NCBI RefSeq assembly: GCF_020616335.1
Contig: NZ_CP085051.1
Coordinates: 2,294,001-2,358,000 of the forward strand
From: Corynebacterium uberis
GTDB taxonomy: Bacteria > Actinomycetota > Actinomycetes > Mycobacteriales > Mycobacteriaceae
Direction: 5' to 3'
Length of the DNA stretch: 64,000 bases
Shown: piece by piece, positions 8,119 through 18,650 of the stretch
Position numbering within the stretch: the stretch's first letter is position 1
Layout of the letters: each line of letters starts with the position of its first letter
The notes under the pieces: generated by a model
Databases searched by the model: none
Seen by the model: the letters and a program-made list of their open reading frames with translations, nothing else
What the model was told of the DNA's origin: nothing
Made by a program: the position numbers and the translations under genes

Positions 8119-8380
8119 GGCGGGAGTTCTCCCGACTCAGGTCGATGATCGCCTTGATGCCAGCCAAGTTGACGCCATCCTCCTGGCTGAGCTTCTGGAT
8201 GCGCTGCAGCATGGCCACGTCCGCCCGCGAATAGCGGCGTCCGCCGCCCCGAGTACGGGCTGGCGTGACCAGACCTAAACGGTCATAGGTGCGCAGGGTT
8301 TGCGCATGCATGCCCGCAAGCTCGGCAGCCACGGAGATGACAAAGACTTCTTCACCATCGGATGCATGATTGGAGGGCAT
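7976..8380 (-). CDS. hspR: Heat-shock repressor HspR
   Basis: This 134-residue MerR-type repressor is the last gene of the dnaK operon. It begins MPSNHASDGEEVFVISVAAEL and has the winged-helix DNA-binding core HAQTLRTYDRLGLVTPARTRGGGRRYS, then a coiled coil (about 75-110: SRENSRLKEEVEELGAENRR). It ends in a basic RRRRRR tail. HspR binds HAIR operators with DnaK as co-repressor; such sites are present here upstream of clpB, dnaK and hsp20. The ATG at 8380 follows the dnaJ stop by one base, with GAAGGAG upstream. The 3' end overlaps the convergent HNH gene by 143 bases. Confidence 0.95.
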   Translation of the reverse strand: MPSNHASDGEEVFVISVAAELAGMHAQTLRTYDRLGLVTPARTRGGGRRYSRADVAMLQRIQKLSQEDGVNLAGIKAIIDLSRENSRLKEEVEELGAENRRLREQSSHRGELVHVPRSTAVVMWSPEVRRRRRR

Positions 8381-8381
8381 A

Positions 8382-9548
8382 TCACTGTGCTCCTTCCCAA
8401 CCGGCGCGCGGACGGAAGCCCGCGTCGCGTTCGGCCTGCGCATAGGTGCGCAGGGCACTGGTTGCGGCGGCGTCGAGATGCTCCGGAACCTGGACGCGAA
8501 CCTCCACGAGGAGGTCACCGCCCTTGATTCCGCGCCCCTTGACGCGCAGCGTACGGCCATCGCGGGTGCCGGCGGGAACCCGCACACGCACGGGCGCGTC
8601 CAGGGTGGGCACCGTAATGGTCTCGCCCAGAGCCAGCTCGGCGAAGGAGACAGGAACCGTGACCTCCAGGTTGTCCCCGACGCGTTCGAAGACCTTGTCC
8701 GGGCGGACGTGAACCGTGACGAACAGGTCGCCCGAGGGCTTGCCGTTCGGCCCCGCCTCGCCCTGGCCCGCCAGGCGGACCTTTTGTCCATCGACCACGC
8801 CCGCTGGGATGCGGACCGTGATGGAGCGGGTGCGCTTGACGGTGCCGGTGCCGGAGCACACGACGCAGGGATCGGTGATCCGCTCGCCGGTGCCTCGGCA
8901 ATCGGGGCAGGGCGAGGAGAATCCGAAGGCGCCGCGCGACTCGGAGGTAAATCCGCTGCCATTGCAGGTCGTGCACGTTTCACTGCGCCCAGATCGGGAT
9001 CCGGAGCCGTGGCACGTGTTGCAGGGGGCGTCGCCGCTTAGTTGGAGCGGGAGCGTCGTCCCTTTCGCCGCCTCGCGGAACTCAAGGGTGATGTCGGTTT
9101 CGACGTCCGCGCCCCGCGCCGGCCGAGCTGACTGGCGAGCACTCCCGCCGCGATGAAAGAGGCCACCGAAGAGGTCACCAAGACCGCCGTCTGCAGAAAA
9201 TCCTCCGCCTTGCTGGCCGAAGATGTCCGAGACGTTGAAGTCTTGCGTCGAGTACGTCCGCCCCGATGAGCGAAACCCGCCGGGAAACCCGGCACCTCCG
9301 AATCCGCCCTGGCGCATCATGGCGCGGAGCTGGTCGTATTCCTTGCGCTTATGTTCGTCACCGATGACGTCATATGCCTCGGCGGCCTTCTTAAAGCGCT
9401 CCTCCGCTACCTTGTCACCAGGCCGCTTGTCCGGATGGTTCTCCCGGGCAATGCGCCGGTAGGCCTTCTTAATCTCATCTTGCGATGCGGACGAGGAGAC
9501 CCCCAGGTCCGCGTAATAGTTCTTATCTGCCCATTCACGTTCAGCCAC
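8382..9548 (-). CDS. dnaJ: Chaperone DnaJ
   Basis: This is a 388-residue Hsp40 co-chaperone that stimulates DnaK ATPase. The J domain (about residues 9-75) keeps the HPD motif in [12 protein letters not shown] Gly/Phe-rich stretch ([12 protein letters not shown] and beyond) follows. Four CxxCxGxG zinc-finger repeats come next, at about 150-215: [24 protein letters not shown] and CVVCSGTG. The C-terminal substrate-binding domain completes the protein. The start is GTG 9548 with AGGAGG nine bases upstream; the nearby ATG runs straight into a stop. It lies 36 bases after grpE in the dnaK-grpE-dnaJ-hspR operon. Confidence 0.97.
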   Translation of the reverse strand: MAEREWADKNYYADLGVSSSASQDEIKKAYRRIARENHPDKRPGDKVAEERFKKAAEAYDVIGDEHKRKEYDQLRAMMRQGGFGGAGFPGGFRSSGRTYSTQDFNVSDIFGQQGGGFSADGGLGDLFGGLFHRGGSARQSARPARGADVETDITLEFREAAKGTTLPLQLSGDAPCNTCHGSGSRSGRSETCTTCNGSGFTSESRGAFGFSSPCPDCRGTGERITDPCVVCSGTGTVKRTRSITVRIPAGVVDGQKVRLAGQGEAGPNGKPSGDLFVTVHVRPDKVFERVGDNLEVTVPVSFAELALGETITVPTLDAPVRVRVPAGTRDGRTLRVKGRGIKGGDLLVEVRVQVPEHLDAAATSALRTYAQAERDAGFRPRAGWEGAQ

Positions 9549-9584
9549 TGGGCATCTCCTCCTTTCGCGTCAGCTCGCGGTGGC

Positions 9585-10144
9585 CTAATCCTGCTCGGAT
9601 TCTTGTTCTGCTTGTGGTTCTTCTTGCTTATCGACGTCGGTGTCCTCGCTCTTGTCAGCAATGACCACCATCGCCGGGCGCACGATGCGATCCCGCACAC
9701 GGAAACCCTGGCGCAGGATCGTGCCCAACACCTTGTCCTCGCCTTCGGACAGGTCCTGGACGGCCTCGTGGATCTCCGGGTCAAAAGGTTCGCCAGGTTC
9801 GCCGAAGGCCGCAACGCCCAGGGTGGACAGCGTGGCATGGAACTTATCGGCAAAGGCCTTCAACGGCCCTTCCTCAAGATCGCCGTGCTGCTTGGCCAAC
9901 ACCAGGTCATCGCTCATGGGCAATAGCTCCGCGATGACTCTGATGCGGGCCTCATCCACCGCTGCTTGGCGTTCGCGTTCGGTGCGGCGCCGGTAGTTGG
10001 TGTACTCGGCGCTGAGGCGCTGGAGGTCTTCCGTGAGCTCCGCAAGCTCATCTGTCTGCGGGGCCTGGTCGACCTCGGGAGCCGGCGCTTCCTCCTGTGC
10101 TACCTCAACCTCGTCGACCTCAGGGGTGTCTGGGGTTTCAGCCA

Positions 10145-10145
<1 letters not shown>
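9585..10145 (-). CDS. grpE: Nucleotide exchange factor GrpE
   Basis: This 186-residue co-chaperone releases ADP from DnaK. It has acidic termini ([11 protein letters not shown] at the N terminus; Asp/Glu-rich end), a central long coiled coil (about 35-90) and the C-terminal beta domain with the conserved region [15 protein letters not shown]. Its GTG start at 10145 shares a base with the dnaK stop (TAGTG), so the two are translationally coupled. A GTCGATAAGC copy lies within its acidic C-terminal codons, read as Val-Asp-Lys rather than Leu-Ile-Asp. Confidence 0.96.
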
Positions 10146-11974
<1,829 letters not shown>

Positions 11975-12029
11975 GTGCACTCCTCCTAGTCAGTTGTTCG
12001 TTGTACCGGGATGAACCCTAGCAGGTCTT

Positions 12030-12050
12030 CTTGAGTACCCGGCACTCAAC
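12030..12050. promoter_or_regulatory. HAIR operator (HspR site) of dnaK operon
   Basis: CTTGAGT-N7-ACTCAAC matches the HspR consensus at 13 of 14 arm positions. It lies 56-76 bases before the dnaK ATG, downstream of the SigH-like promoter, where bound HspR would block elongation or initiation. Confidence 0.9.
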
Positions 12051-12064
12051 CTTACATCCTCCTC

Positions 12065-12103
12065 AACGCACCCACCCCCCAACTTGTTCCCACCGGACTC
12101 AAC
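12065..12103 (-). promoter_or_regulatory. SigH-type dnaK promoter with a second, weaker HAIR
   Basis: On the minus strand GGAA (12090-12087) and GTT (12067-12065) are 19 bases apart, and the -10 reads CGTTGAG, close to the SigH consensus. Overlapping the -35, CTTGTTC-N7-ACTCAAC (12083-12103, plus strand) keeps HAIR spacing but only one good arm. It could be a secondary HspR contact. Confidence 0.6.
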
Positions 12104-12125
12104 TTTCCTGCAGTACCCCCGCGGC

Positions 12126-12135
12126 GTCGATAAGC
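12126..12135 (+). repeat. Copy of over-represented motif GTCGATAAGC (intergenic)
   Basis: This exact, non-coding copy lies between the dnaK promoter and the permease gene. It is part of the 12-member set described in the findings. Confidence 0.6.
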
Positions 12136-12250
12136 AACGCCGTGAGCTGGGCGGACAAAATTTTTTCCAAAAACCCCTTCCCACTGTGTCCAAAGTCATA
12201 TAGGTTGCACCTGGTGGCGCACCCCGCGCCACCCGGACGAAAGGCCTTCC

Positions 12251-13804
12251 ATGACCGAGAAAGCACAGTCCCAACGTCGGCGGTTCAACCCCGATGAGGA
12301 CAAGGGGCTACAAAAAGGGCTGAGCAGACGCCAGCTGCAAATGATTGCCATGGGCTCGGCCATTGGCACCGGCCTGTTCCTGGGCACCGGCGCGCGCCTG
12401 GAAACAGCCGGCCCCTCGCTGGCGCTGCTGTACCTCGTGTGCGGCTTCATGGGATACCTCATCCTGCGCAACCTCGGCGAACTGGTGGTTTACCGCCCGT
12501 CGTCGGGGTCTTTTGTTTCCTACGCGCGCGAGTTCTACGGCGAAAAGGCCGCCTACGCCACCGGCTGGATGTACTGGTTCAACTGGGCGATGACCGCCGT
12601 GGCAGACGGCACCGCCATTGCCATCTACATCAAATGGTTCGGCCAATACAGCCAGTTCATTGCCGGGCTCCCGCAATGGTTACTGGCGCTGACGGTAGTG
12701 CTGCTGGTGCTCGCACTGAACCTGGTCTCCGTCAAGCTCTTCGGCGAGCTGGAGTTCTGGTTCTCCGCGGTCAAGATCGGCGCGCTGACGCTGTTTTTGA
12801 TCATCGGCATCTTCTTTGTCATCTTTGGCAGCCCCTCGGGACAACCCGTGGGGCTGTCGCTGATTTCGGATGCCGGCGGCTGGTTCCCCAACGGGGTCCT
12901 GCCGGCCGTGATCGTCATCCAGGGCGTGGTCTTTGCCTACGCCGGCATCGAGCTGCTGGGCACCACCTCCGGCGAAGCCAAAAACGCCCGGGTGGAAATC
13001 CCCAAGGCCATCAACCTGGTGATCTTCCGCATCAGCGTCTTCTACTGCGGCTCCGTCCTGCTGCTGTGCATGCTGCTGCCCTACACCGACTACTCGGCCA
13101 CAGAGTCGCCCTTTGTCACGTTCTTCGATTCCATCGGCGTGGACGCCGCCGCCCCGATCATGCAGCTCATCGTGATCACCGCGGCACTGTCCTCCCTGAA
13201 CGCAGGGCTCTACTCCACCGGGCGCATCATGTACAACCTGGCCCAGGAAGGCTCCGCCCCGCAGTTCGCCGCCCGCCTGACCCGCGGCGGCGTACCCTAC
13301 GGAGGCATCCTCCTGACCACCGTCGTCGCGCTCATCGGCGTGGGCCTGAACTATGTGGTTCCGGAGCAAACCTTCGAAATCGTGCTCAACCTGGCGGCCC
13401 TGGGAACCATGGCCAGCTGGGCGGCGATCACCGTGTCCCACCTGAAATTTGTCCGCCTCTCCCGCGCCGGAGAATACGAGCGCCCCGACTATCGGGACCG
13501 CTTCGCCCCCTGGACAAACTACCTGGTCATCGCCTTCCTGGCGGTGGTCATTGTCCTCATGGCGCTGGACTACCCGGTGGGCTCCTGGACCCTGATCGTC
13601 TCCCTGCTGTTCATCCCGGCGCTCATCATTGGCTGGAAGGTGAATAGGCGCCGCATCATCGCCGCGGTGGACACCCGGCAGCGGCGCCGCGCCGCCCGCG
13701 AAGCCCGCCAACACGGCGAGGCCAGCCAAGGCTCCACCGCCGCCACGGCGCTGGGCCGCGAGGAGCTGACCCGCCAACGCGAGGACAACCCCCCGGAAAG
13801 CTAA
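12251..13804 (+). CDS. APC-family amino acid permease
   Basis: This 517-residue transporter belongs to the amino acid transporter (AAT) branch of the APC superfamily. It has twelve hydrophobic segments between residues 30 and 470. The first helix carries the family motif GSAIGTGLFLGTG (substrate/sodium-site region), and FAYAGIELLGTTSGEAKN lies near residue 225. The charged C-terminal tail (about 470-517) is cytoplasmic. Family members take up GABA, aromatic amino acids, proline or others; the exact substrate is not readable. Ornithine cyclodeaminase starts 59 bases downstream and putA after that, so ornithine or proline is a reasonable guess. Confidence 0.85.
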   Translation: MTEKAQSQRRRFNPDEDKGLQKGLSRRQLQMIAMGSAIGTGLFLGTGARLETAGPSLALLYLVCGFMGYLILRNLGELVVYRPSSGSFVSYAREFYGEKAAYATGWMYWFNWAMTAVADGTAIAIYIKWFGQYSQFIAGLPQWLLALTVVLLVLALNLVSVKLFGELEFWFSAVKIGALTLFLIIGIFFVIFGSPSGQPVGLSLISDAGGWFPNGVLPAVIVIQGVVFAYAGIELLGTTSGEAKNARVEIPKAINLVIFRISVFYCGSVLLLCMLLPYTDYSATESPFVTFFDSIGVDAAAPIMQLIVITAALSSLNAGLYSTGRIMYNLAQEGSAPQFAARLTRGGVPYGGILLTTVVALIGVGLNYVVPEQTFEIVLNLAALGTMASWAAITVSHLKFVRLSRAGEYERPDYRDRFAPWTNYLVIAFLAVVIVLMALDYPVGSWTLIVSLLFIPALIIGWKVNRRRIIAAVDTRQRRRAAREARQHGEASQGSTAATALGREELTRQREDNPPES

Positions 13805-13863
13805 TCGCCCACCACCCCCGTACCACCTCACCCCCCTCCAACATGTCAGACAAGGAGTTGAAA

Positions 13864-14892
13864 ATGACCCAGTTCGTCGACGTCCATTCCATGGCCCAGT
13901 GGATCCAACGCGAAGGCGTAGAGCACATCATCGCCGGCATGATCGAATACCTGGAGCGCGACTATTCGCGGTGGCAGCGCTTTGACAAGATCCCGCGCGT
14001 GGCCAGCCACACCCCCCTGGGCGTCATCGAGCTTATGCCCACCTCCGATGGGGAGGAATACTCCTTCAAGTTTGTCAACGGCCACCCCTCCAACCCGGCG
14101 CGCGGCTTCCAAACCGTCACCGCCTTCGGCGTGTTGGCAGACGTGGATAACGGCTACCCCACCTTCCTGGCAGAAATGACCCTGCTCACGGCCCTGCGCA
14201 CGGCGGCAACCTCGGCGATGGTGGCCAAGCACTTGGCCCGCCCGGATTCCGCAACCATGGCCATGGTTGGGGCGGGCAGCCAGTCGGAGTTCCAGGCGCT
14301 GGGTTTCAGAGCCGGCTTGGGCATTCACACCATCAGAATCTTTGACACCGATCCGGCAGCGCTGGAGAAGTTCCGCCGCAATATCGAGCCGCTGGGCTTT
14401 GACATTCACGTGGCTTCCAGCGTTGACGACGCCCTCGTGGGCGCCGACATCATCACCACCTGCACCGCGGATAAGGCGCAGAATCAAATCCTGGCGGACT
14501 CCCAGGTGGGCCCCGGCGTGCACCTCAACGCGGTGGGCGGCGACTGCCCCGGCAAGACGGAGCTGGACCCGGCGATCCTGGATCGCGCCACCGTGTTCGT
14601 GGAGTTCCCGGAGCAGACCCGCATCGAAGGGGAGATCCAGAATCGGCCGGCCGACTTCCCGGTCACGGAGTTTTGGCAAGTCATCACCGGCGAGGCTCCG
14701 GGGCGCACCAGCGCCGAGGAGATCACCGTGTTCGACTCGGTGGGCTTTGCCATCAATGACTTTTCCGCGCTGCGCTACCTGCGCGATTCCACCGCGGAGA
14801 CGGACCTGCAGGCCCACCTGGATCTCGTTGCCGACCCGGACGATCCCAAGGACCTGTTTTCCCTGGTGCCCAGCTTTGACCCCGTGGTCTAG
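13864..14892 (+). CDS. ocd: Ornithine cyclodeaminase
   Basis: This is a 342-residue member of the ornithine cyclodeaminase/mu-crystallin family, which converts L-ornithine to L-proline and ammonia with bound NAD+. Visible hallmarks are the early Arg-Lys region (PRVASHTPLGVIELMPTSDGEEYSFKFVNGHP), the nucleotide motif MVGAGSQSEFQALG (about 130-145) and the signature NAVGGDCPGKTELD near residue 225, which includes the catalytic Asp. The ATG at 13864 has AAGGAG six bases upstream; an ATG at 13843 lacks a site. Placed after an amino acid permease and before putA, it fits a route ornithine to proline to glutamate. Confidence 0.93.
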   Translation: MTQFVDVHSMAQWIQREGVEHIIAGMIEYLERDYSRWQRFDKIPRVASHTPLGVIELMPTSDGEEYSFKFVNGHPSNPARGFQTVTAFGVLADVDNGYPTFLAEMTLLTALRTAATSAMVAKHLARPDSATMAMVGAGSQSEFQALGFRAGLGIHTIRIFDTDPAALEKFRRNIEPLGFDIHVASSVDDALVGADIITTCTADKAQNQILADSQVGPGVHLNAVGGDCPGKTELDPAILDRATVFVEFPEQTRIEGEIQNRPADFPVTEFWQVITGEAPGRTSAEEITVFDSVGFAINDFSALRYLRDSTAETDLQAHLDLVADPDDPKDLFSLVPSFDPVV

Positions 14893-15164
14893 CTAGCCCC
14901 ACCTACCCCCAAAAAAACGTGACGCGACAACCATAGGGCAAATGCTCTTCCGCGTCGCGGTTTCGGGCCGTATCCTCAAAGCACGTCGTGCCTGCCCGCT
15001 CCGTCCGCCACGAGCCACGTGGCCGGGCCGGAAGCTGTGGCGGGTGCGCCGCGAAGCAACACCCCACTTTCTACTTCTATTCTCACCACCCCACGAGTCG
15101 TAGCAGCAAGCCTCGCACCCGAGGCGCCTGCCGCGCAGGGTAGAAAGCTCAAGGATTCACCGCC

Positions 15165-18100
15165 ATGTCGTCCCCCACCATTCCGGAACGCCCCGCAAAT
15201 TCTTCCGACGTCGACGTCGCTGCCCCCCTCGCGCTCACCCGCGCACGCCACTGGCACGCACAGACGGAGACGGACACCGCCCGCGCGGAAGCCAAGGCCA
15301 CCGAGCAGCTCGCCGAGCTGGTTCGCGATCCCGACGGCGTCCGCTTCACCATGGAGTTCGTGGACCGCGTCACCCGGCCCGAGGACAATAAAGTTGCCGC
15401 GCGCAACCTGCGCAAGATCACCGACGCCCCAGACTTTTTGGGGCCCCTGAACAAATCCATGCTGGGCCTGGGCGCCGCCCTGGGCACCAGCCTGCCCGGC
15501 GTGGTCATGCCGGCCGCCCGGCGGCGCATGCGCCAAATGGTCGGCCACCTGGTCCTCGATGCCGATGGCGCCGCCCTTAACGCCCAGCTGGATAAGGCTG
15601 CCGCGGAGGGCACCCAGCTCAACCTCAACCTGCTGGGTGAGGCCGTCCTCGGCGAGAAGGAGGCCAAGGACCGCGCGGAGCGCACCCGCCAGATCATCCT
15701 GAACCCCAAGGTCACCTACGTGTCGGTGAAGGCCTCCAGCCTGTGCGCCCAGCTCAACCACTGGGACTTCGAGGGCTCGGTGACGCGCCTGAAGGATCGC
15801 CTGCGCCCGCTGTACCGGGCGGCCATCTCGCGCAGCCCCCACGTGTTTATCAACCTGGACATGGAGGAGTACCACGACCTCGATCTGACGATTCGGCTGT
15901 TCACGGAGCTGATCAGCGAGCCGGAGTTCCATGACCTGCGCGCCGGCATCGTGCTGCAGGCCTACCTGCCGGATACCCTCCAGGCCCTGGCCCAGATCAA
16001 GGACTTCGCCCTGGAGCGCCGCGCCGCAGGTGGCGCGCCCATCAAGGTGCGCCTGGTCAAGGGCGCGAACCTGTCCATGGAGCGCGTGGCGGCGGAGACG
16101 CACGGGTGGGCGCAGGCCCCGTACCGCACGAAGGCGGAGGTGGATGCCAACTACATTCGGCTGCTTGATTACATCTTGCAGCCGGAGTACGCGGATGCCA
16201 TCCAGGTGGGCATCGCGTCGCACAACCTGTTTACCTCGGCGATGGCGTGGGAGTTGGCGGCGCGACGGGGCGTCGAAAAGCAAGTAGAGGCGGAGATGCT
16301 GCAGGGCATGGCCCCCGCGCAGTCGCGGGCCGTGCACGAGGTGTTCGGCGAGATGATCCTGTACACGCCGATCGTCACCGCCGAGGACTTCGACGTGGCC
16401 ATCAGCTACCTCATCCGCCGCCTGGAGGAGAACTCCGCCAAGCAGAACTTCTTGTACTCCCTGTTCGCCCCGGAGGTCGAGGGCCCGGATCACCGCACCC
16501 CCATGCAGCAGCAGGAGGACCGCTTCACCGCGGCGGTCAAGGACCGCTGGTCCACCCCGTTTGGCCCGCAGCGCACCCAGGATCGTACCGCGCAGGAGGG
16601 CACGCAGGCGCCGCGCATCGGCCGCTTTGTCAACGAGCCGGACACGGATCCGGCGCTGCCGGCCAACCGCCAGTGGGCCGTCGACGCGATCGCCCACGAT
16701 CCCGGCGCCCCGGAGCACGCCGAGGTTACCGACCCGGCGGAGGTCGAGGCCGCCGTCGCGCGCGCCAAGGAGCTCGGCGCCGCGTGGGGGACGGTTCCCG
16801 GCGCGCAACGCCAGGAGGCCTTGCAGGCCATTGCGGATGCCCTGGCCGACGCCCGCGGCGACCTGATCTCCGTGATGGCCCATGACGCCGGCAAGACCGT
16901 GGACCAGTCCGACCCGGAGGTCTCCGAGGCCATCGACTTTGCCAACTACTACGGCTACTGCGCCGCGGAGCTGGACAGCTACCGCAGCCAGTTCAGCCCG
17001 CGTGCGGTCACGGTGGTGGTGCCGCCGTGGAACTTCCCGGTGGCCATCCCCAACGGCGGCATCTGCTCGGCGCTGGCGGCGGGCTCGGCGGTGATTATCA
17101 AGCCCGCCCCGCAGGTGGTGCGCTGCGCCGAGGTGCTCGTTGCCGCCGTGCGCCGCGGTTTGGAAGCCGCCGGGCAGGATCCGGACCTGGTGCAGCTGGT
17201 GCGCGCCGATGAGGGCGCCGCCGGCAAGGCCCTGATCAGCCATAAAGATGTAGACCAGGTGATCCTCACGGGCGCCTCGGACACCGCTGCGCTGTTCCGC
17301 TCCTGGGACCCGCACATGCGGCTGAGCGCGGAGACCTCCGGCAAGAACGCCATCATCGTGACCCCGGCGGCAGACCCGGATCTGGCGGTGGCGGACCTGT
17401 ACCATTCCGCCTTCGCGCACTCCGGCCAGAAGTGCTCCGCGGCCTCCCTGGTCATCCTGGTGGGCAAGCAGGGTTCCTCCAAGCGGTTTATCAATCAGCT
17501 TGTCGACGCCGCGACCACCCTCAAGGTGGGCCCCGGCACCGACATCTCCACCGCCATGAACGGGCTCATCGAAGCCCCCGGCGAGAAGCTCCACCGCGGG
17601 CTGACCCGCCTCGAGCCCGGCGAGACTTGGCTGGTCAAGCCCAAGCAGCTCGACGAGGAGGGGCGCTTCTTTAGCCCCGGCATCCGCGACAACGTGGCCC
17701 CGGGCTCCTGGTTCCACACCCACGAGTGCTTCGGCCCCGTGCTGGGCATCATGTACGCCAAGGACCTTGAGCAGGCCGTCGAATGGCAAAACGCCACCGG
17801 CTTTGGGCTCACCGGCGGCATCCACACCCTCGACGATGATGAGGTCGAGTACTGGATGGAGCACGTGGAGGTGGGCAACGCCTACGTCAACCGCGGCATC
17901 ACCGGCGCCATCGTGCAGCGCCAGCCCTTCGGCGGGTGGAAGAATTCGTCGGTCGGCGCCGGCGCCAAGGCGGGCGGGCCCAACTACGTGGCCCAGCTCG
18001 GCGATTGGGCCGACGGCGACCTGTCCACCCCGCAGCGCGTGGACGTCTCCCCCGCCGTCGCCGCGGTGATCCGCCGCTTCGACCAGCTCAGCGAGGACGA

Positions 18101-18617
18101 CCAGTGGTGGCTGTGGCGCGCTGCCGAGCTGGACGCGCTGGCCTGGCGCGAGGAGTTCGGCATCGACCACGACCCCACCGGCCTGATCTCCGAGGCCAAC
18201 ATCTTCCGCTACCGGCCGCTGCTTAACCCGCTGCCGGTCCGCGTGGGTGAAGGCTTTGCCCTGCGCGACGTGGTGCGCCTCCTGGCCGCCGCCGAGCTGA
18301 CCGGCACGGACGTGGAGATCAGCGGACCGGCACCCGTGTGCGAGGAGCTGGCCCAGGCCGGCATCGAGGCGCGCGTGAGCAGCGACGGTGACTTTGCCGC
18401 CCAGGTGCGGGCGGGGGCGTCGTTACGCGTGCGCACCGTCGGCGCAGTAGCAGAAGAGCTCTACGCCGCAGCCGCCGAATCCGCCTCCGTGGTGCTGGAC
18501 ACCCCCGTGCTTGCCGACGGCCGCCGCGAACTGCTCAGCTTCCTGCTTGAGCAGGCCGTTTCCGTGACCATGCACCGCTTTGGAATTATCACCAACACGG
18601 GACACATCCAGCGCTAA
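15165..18617 (+). CDS. putA: Bifunctional proline dehydrogenase / P5C dehydrogenase PutA
   Basis: This 1150-residue enzyme oxidises proline to P5C (FAD) and P5C to glutamate (NAD+). The PRODH barrel spans about residues 100-430, with AYLPDTLQAL, RLVKGANLSMER and EMLQGMAP. The P5C dehydrogenase spans about 500-985. It has PPWNFPVAIPNGG, the general-base Glu in LSAETSGKN (about 724), the catalytic Cys in SGQKCSAASLV (about 756) and the late motif QPFGGWKNSSVG. A C-terminal extension of about 165 residues follows. No N-terminal DNA-binding RHH domain is present, so it is not a trifunctional PutA. The 272 bases before it hold no clear gene. Confidence 0.97.
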   Translation: MSSPTIPERPANSSDVDVAAPLALTRARHWHAQTETDTARAEAKATEQLAELVRDPDGVRFTMEFVDRVTRPEDNKVAARNLRKITDAPDFLGPLNKSMLGLGAALGTSLPGVVMPAARRRMRQMVGHLVLDADGAALNAQLDKAAAEGTQLNLNLLGEAVLGEKEAKDRAERTRQIILNPKVTYVSVKASSLCAQLNHWDFEGSVTRLKDRLRPLYRAAISRSPHVFINLDMEEYHDLDLTIRLFTELISEPEFHDLRAGIVLQAYLPDTLQALAQIKDFALERRAAGGAPIKVRLVKGANLSMERVAAETHGWAQAPYRTKAEVDANYIRLLDYILQPEYADAIQVGIASHNLFTSAMAWELAARRGVEKQVEAEMLQGMAPAQSRAVHEVFGEMILYTPIVTAEDFDVAISYLIRRLEENSAKQNFLYSLFAPEVEGPDHRTPMQQQEDRFTAAVKDRWSTPFGPQRTQDRTAQEGTQAPRIGRFVNEPDTDPALPANRQWAVDAIAHDPGAPEHAEVTDPAEVEAAVARAKELGAAWGTVPGAQRQEALQAIADALADARGDLISVMAHDAGKTVDQSDPEVSEAIDFANYYGYCAAELDSYRSQFSPRAVTVVVPPWNFPVAIPNGGICSALAAGSAVIIKPAPQVVRCAEVLVAAVRRGLEAAGQDPDLVQLVRADEGAAGKALISHKDVDQVILTGASDTAALFRSWDPHMRLSAETSGKNAIIVTPAADPDLAVADLYHSAFAHSGQKCSAASLVILVGKQGSSKRFINQLVDAATTLKVGPGTDISTAMNGLIEAPGEKLHRGLTRLEPGETWLVKPKQLDEEGRFFSPGIRDNVAPGSWFHTHECFGPVLGIMYAKDLEQAVEWQNATGFGLTGGIHTLDDDEVEYWMEHVEVGNAYVNRGITGAIVQRQPFGGWKNSSVGAGAKAGGPNYVAQLGDWADGDLSTPQRVDVSPAVAAVIRRFDQLSEDDQWWLWRAAELDALAWREEFGIDHDPTGLISEANIFRYRPLLNPLPVRVGEGFALRDVVRLLAAAELTGTDVEISGPAPVCEELAQAGIEARVSSDGDFAAQVRAGASLRVRTVGAVAEELYAAAAESASVVLDTPVLADGRRELLSFLLEQAVSVTMHRFGIITNTGHIQR

Positions 18618-18650
18618 CACGCCCCACAGGCATGCCGTAACCTGGTGGCC

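Noticed and set aside
14893..15164. Terminator hairpin between ocd and putA
   Set aside because: The GCG-rich segments near 14930-14970 do not pair as a true inverted repeat, and no T-run follows.
14976..18170. A 1064-codon open frame antisense to putA
   Set aside because: It is a shadow of a GC-rich coding strand. The composition is His/Gly/Arg-rich without any domain, while PutA motifs are complete on the plus strand.
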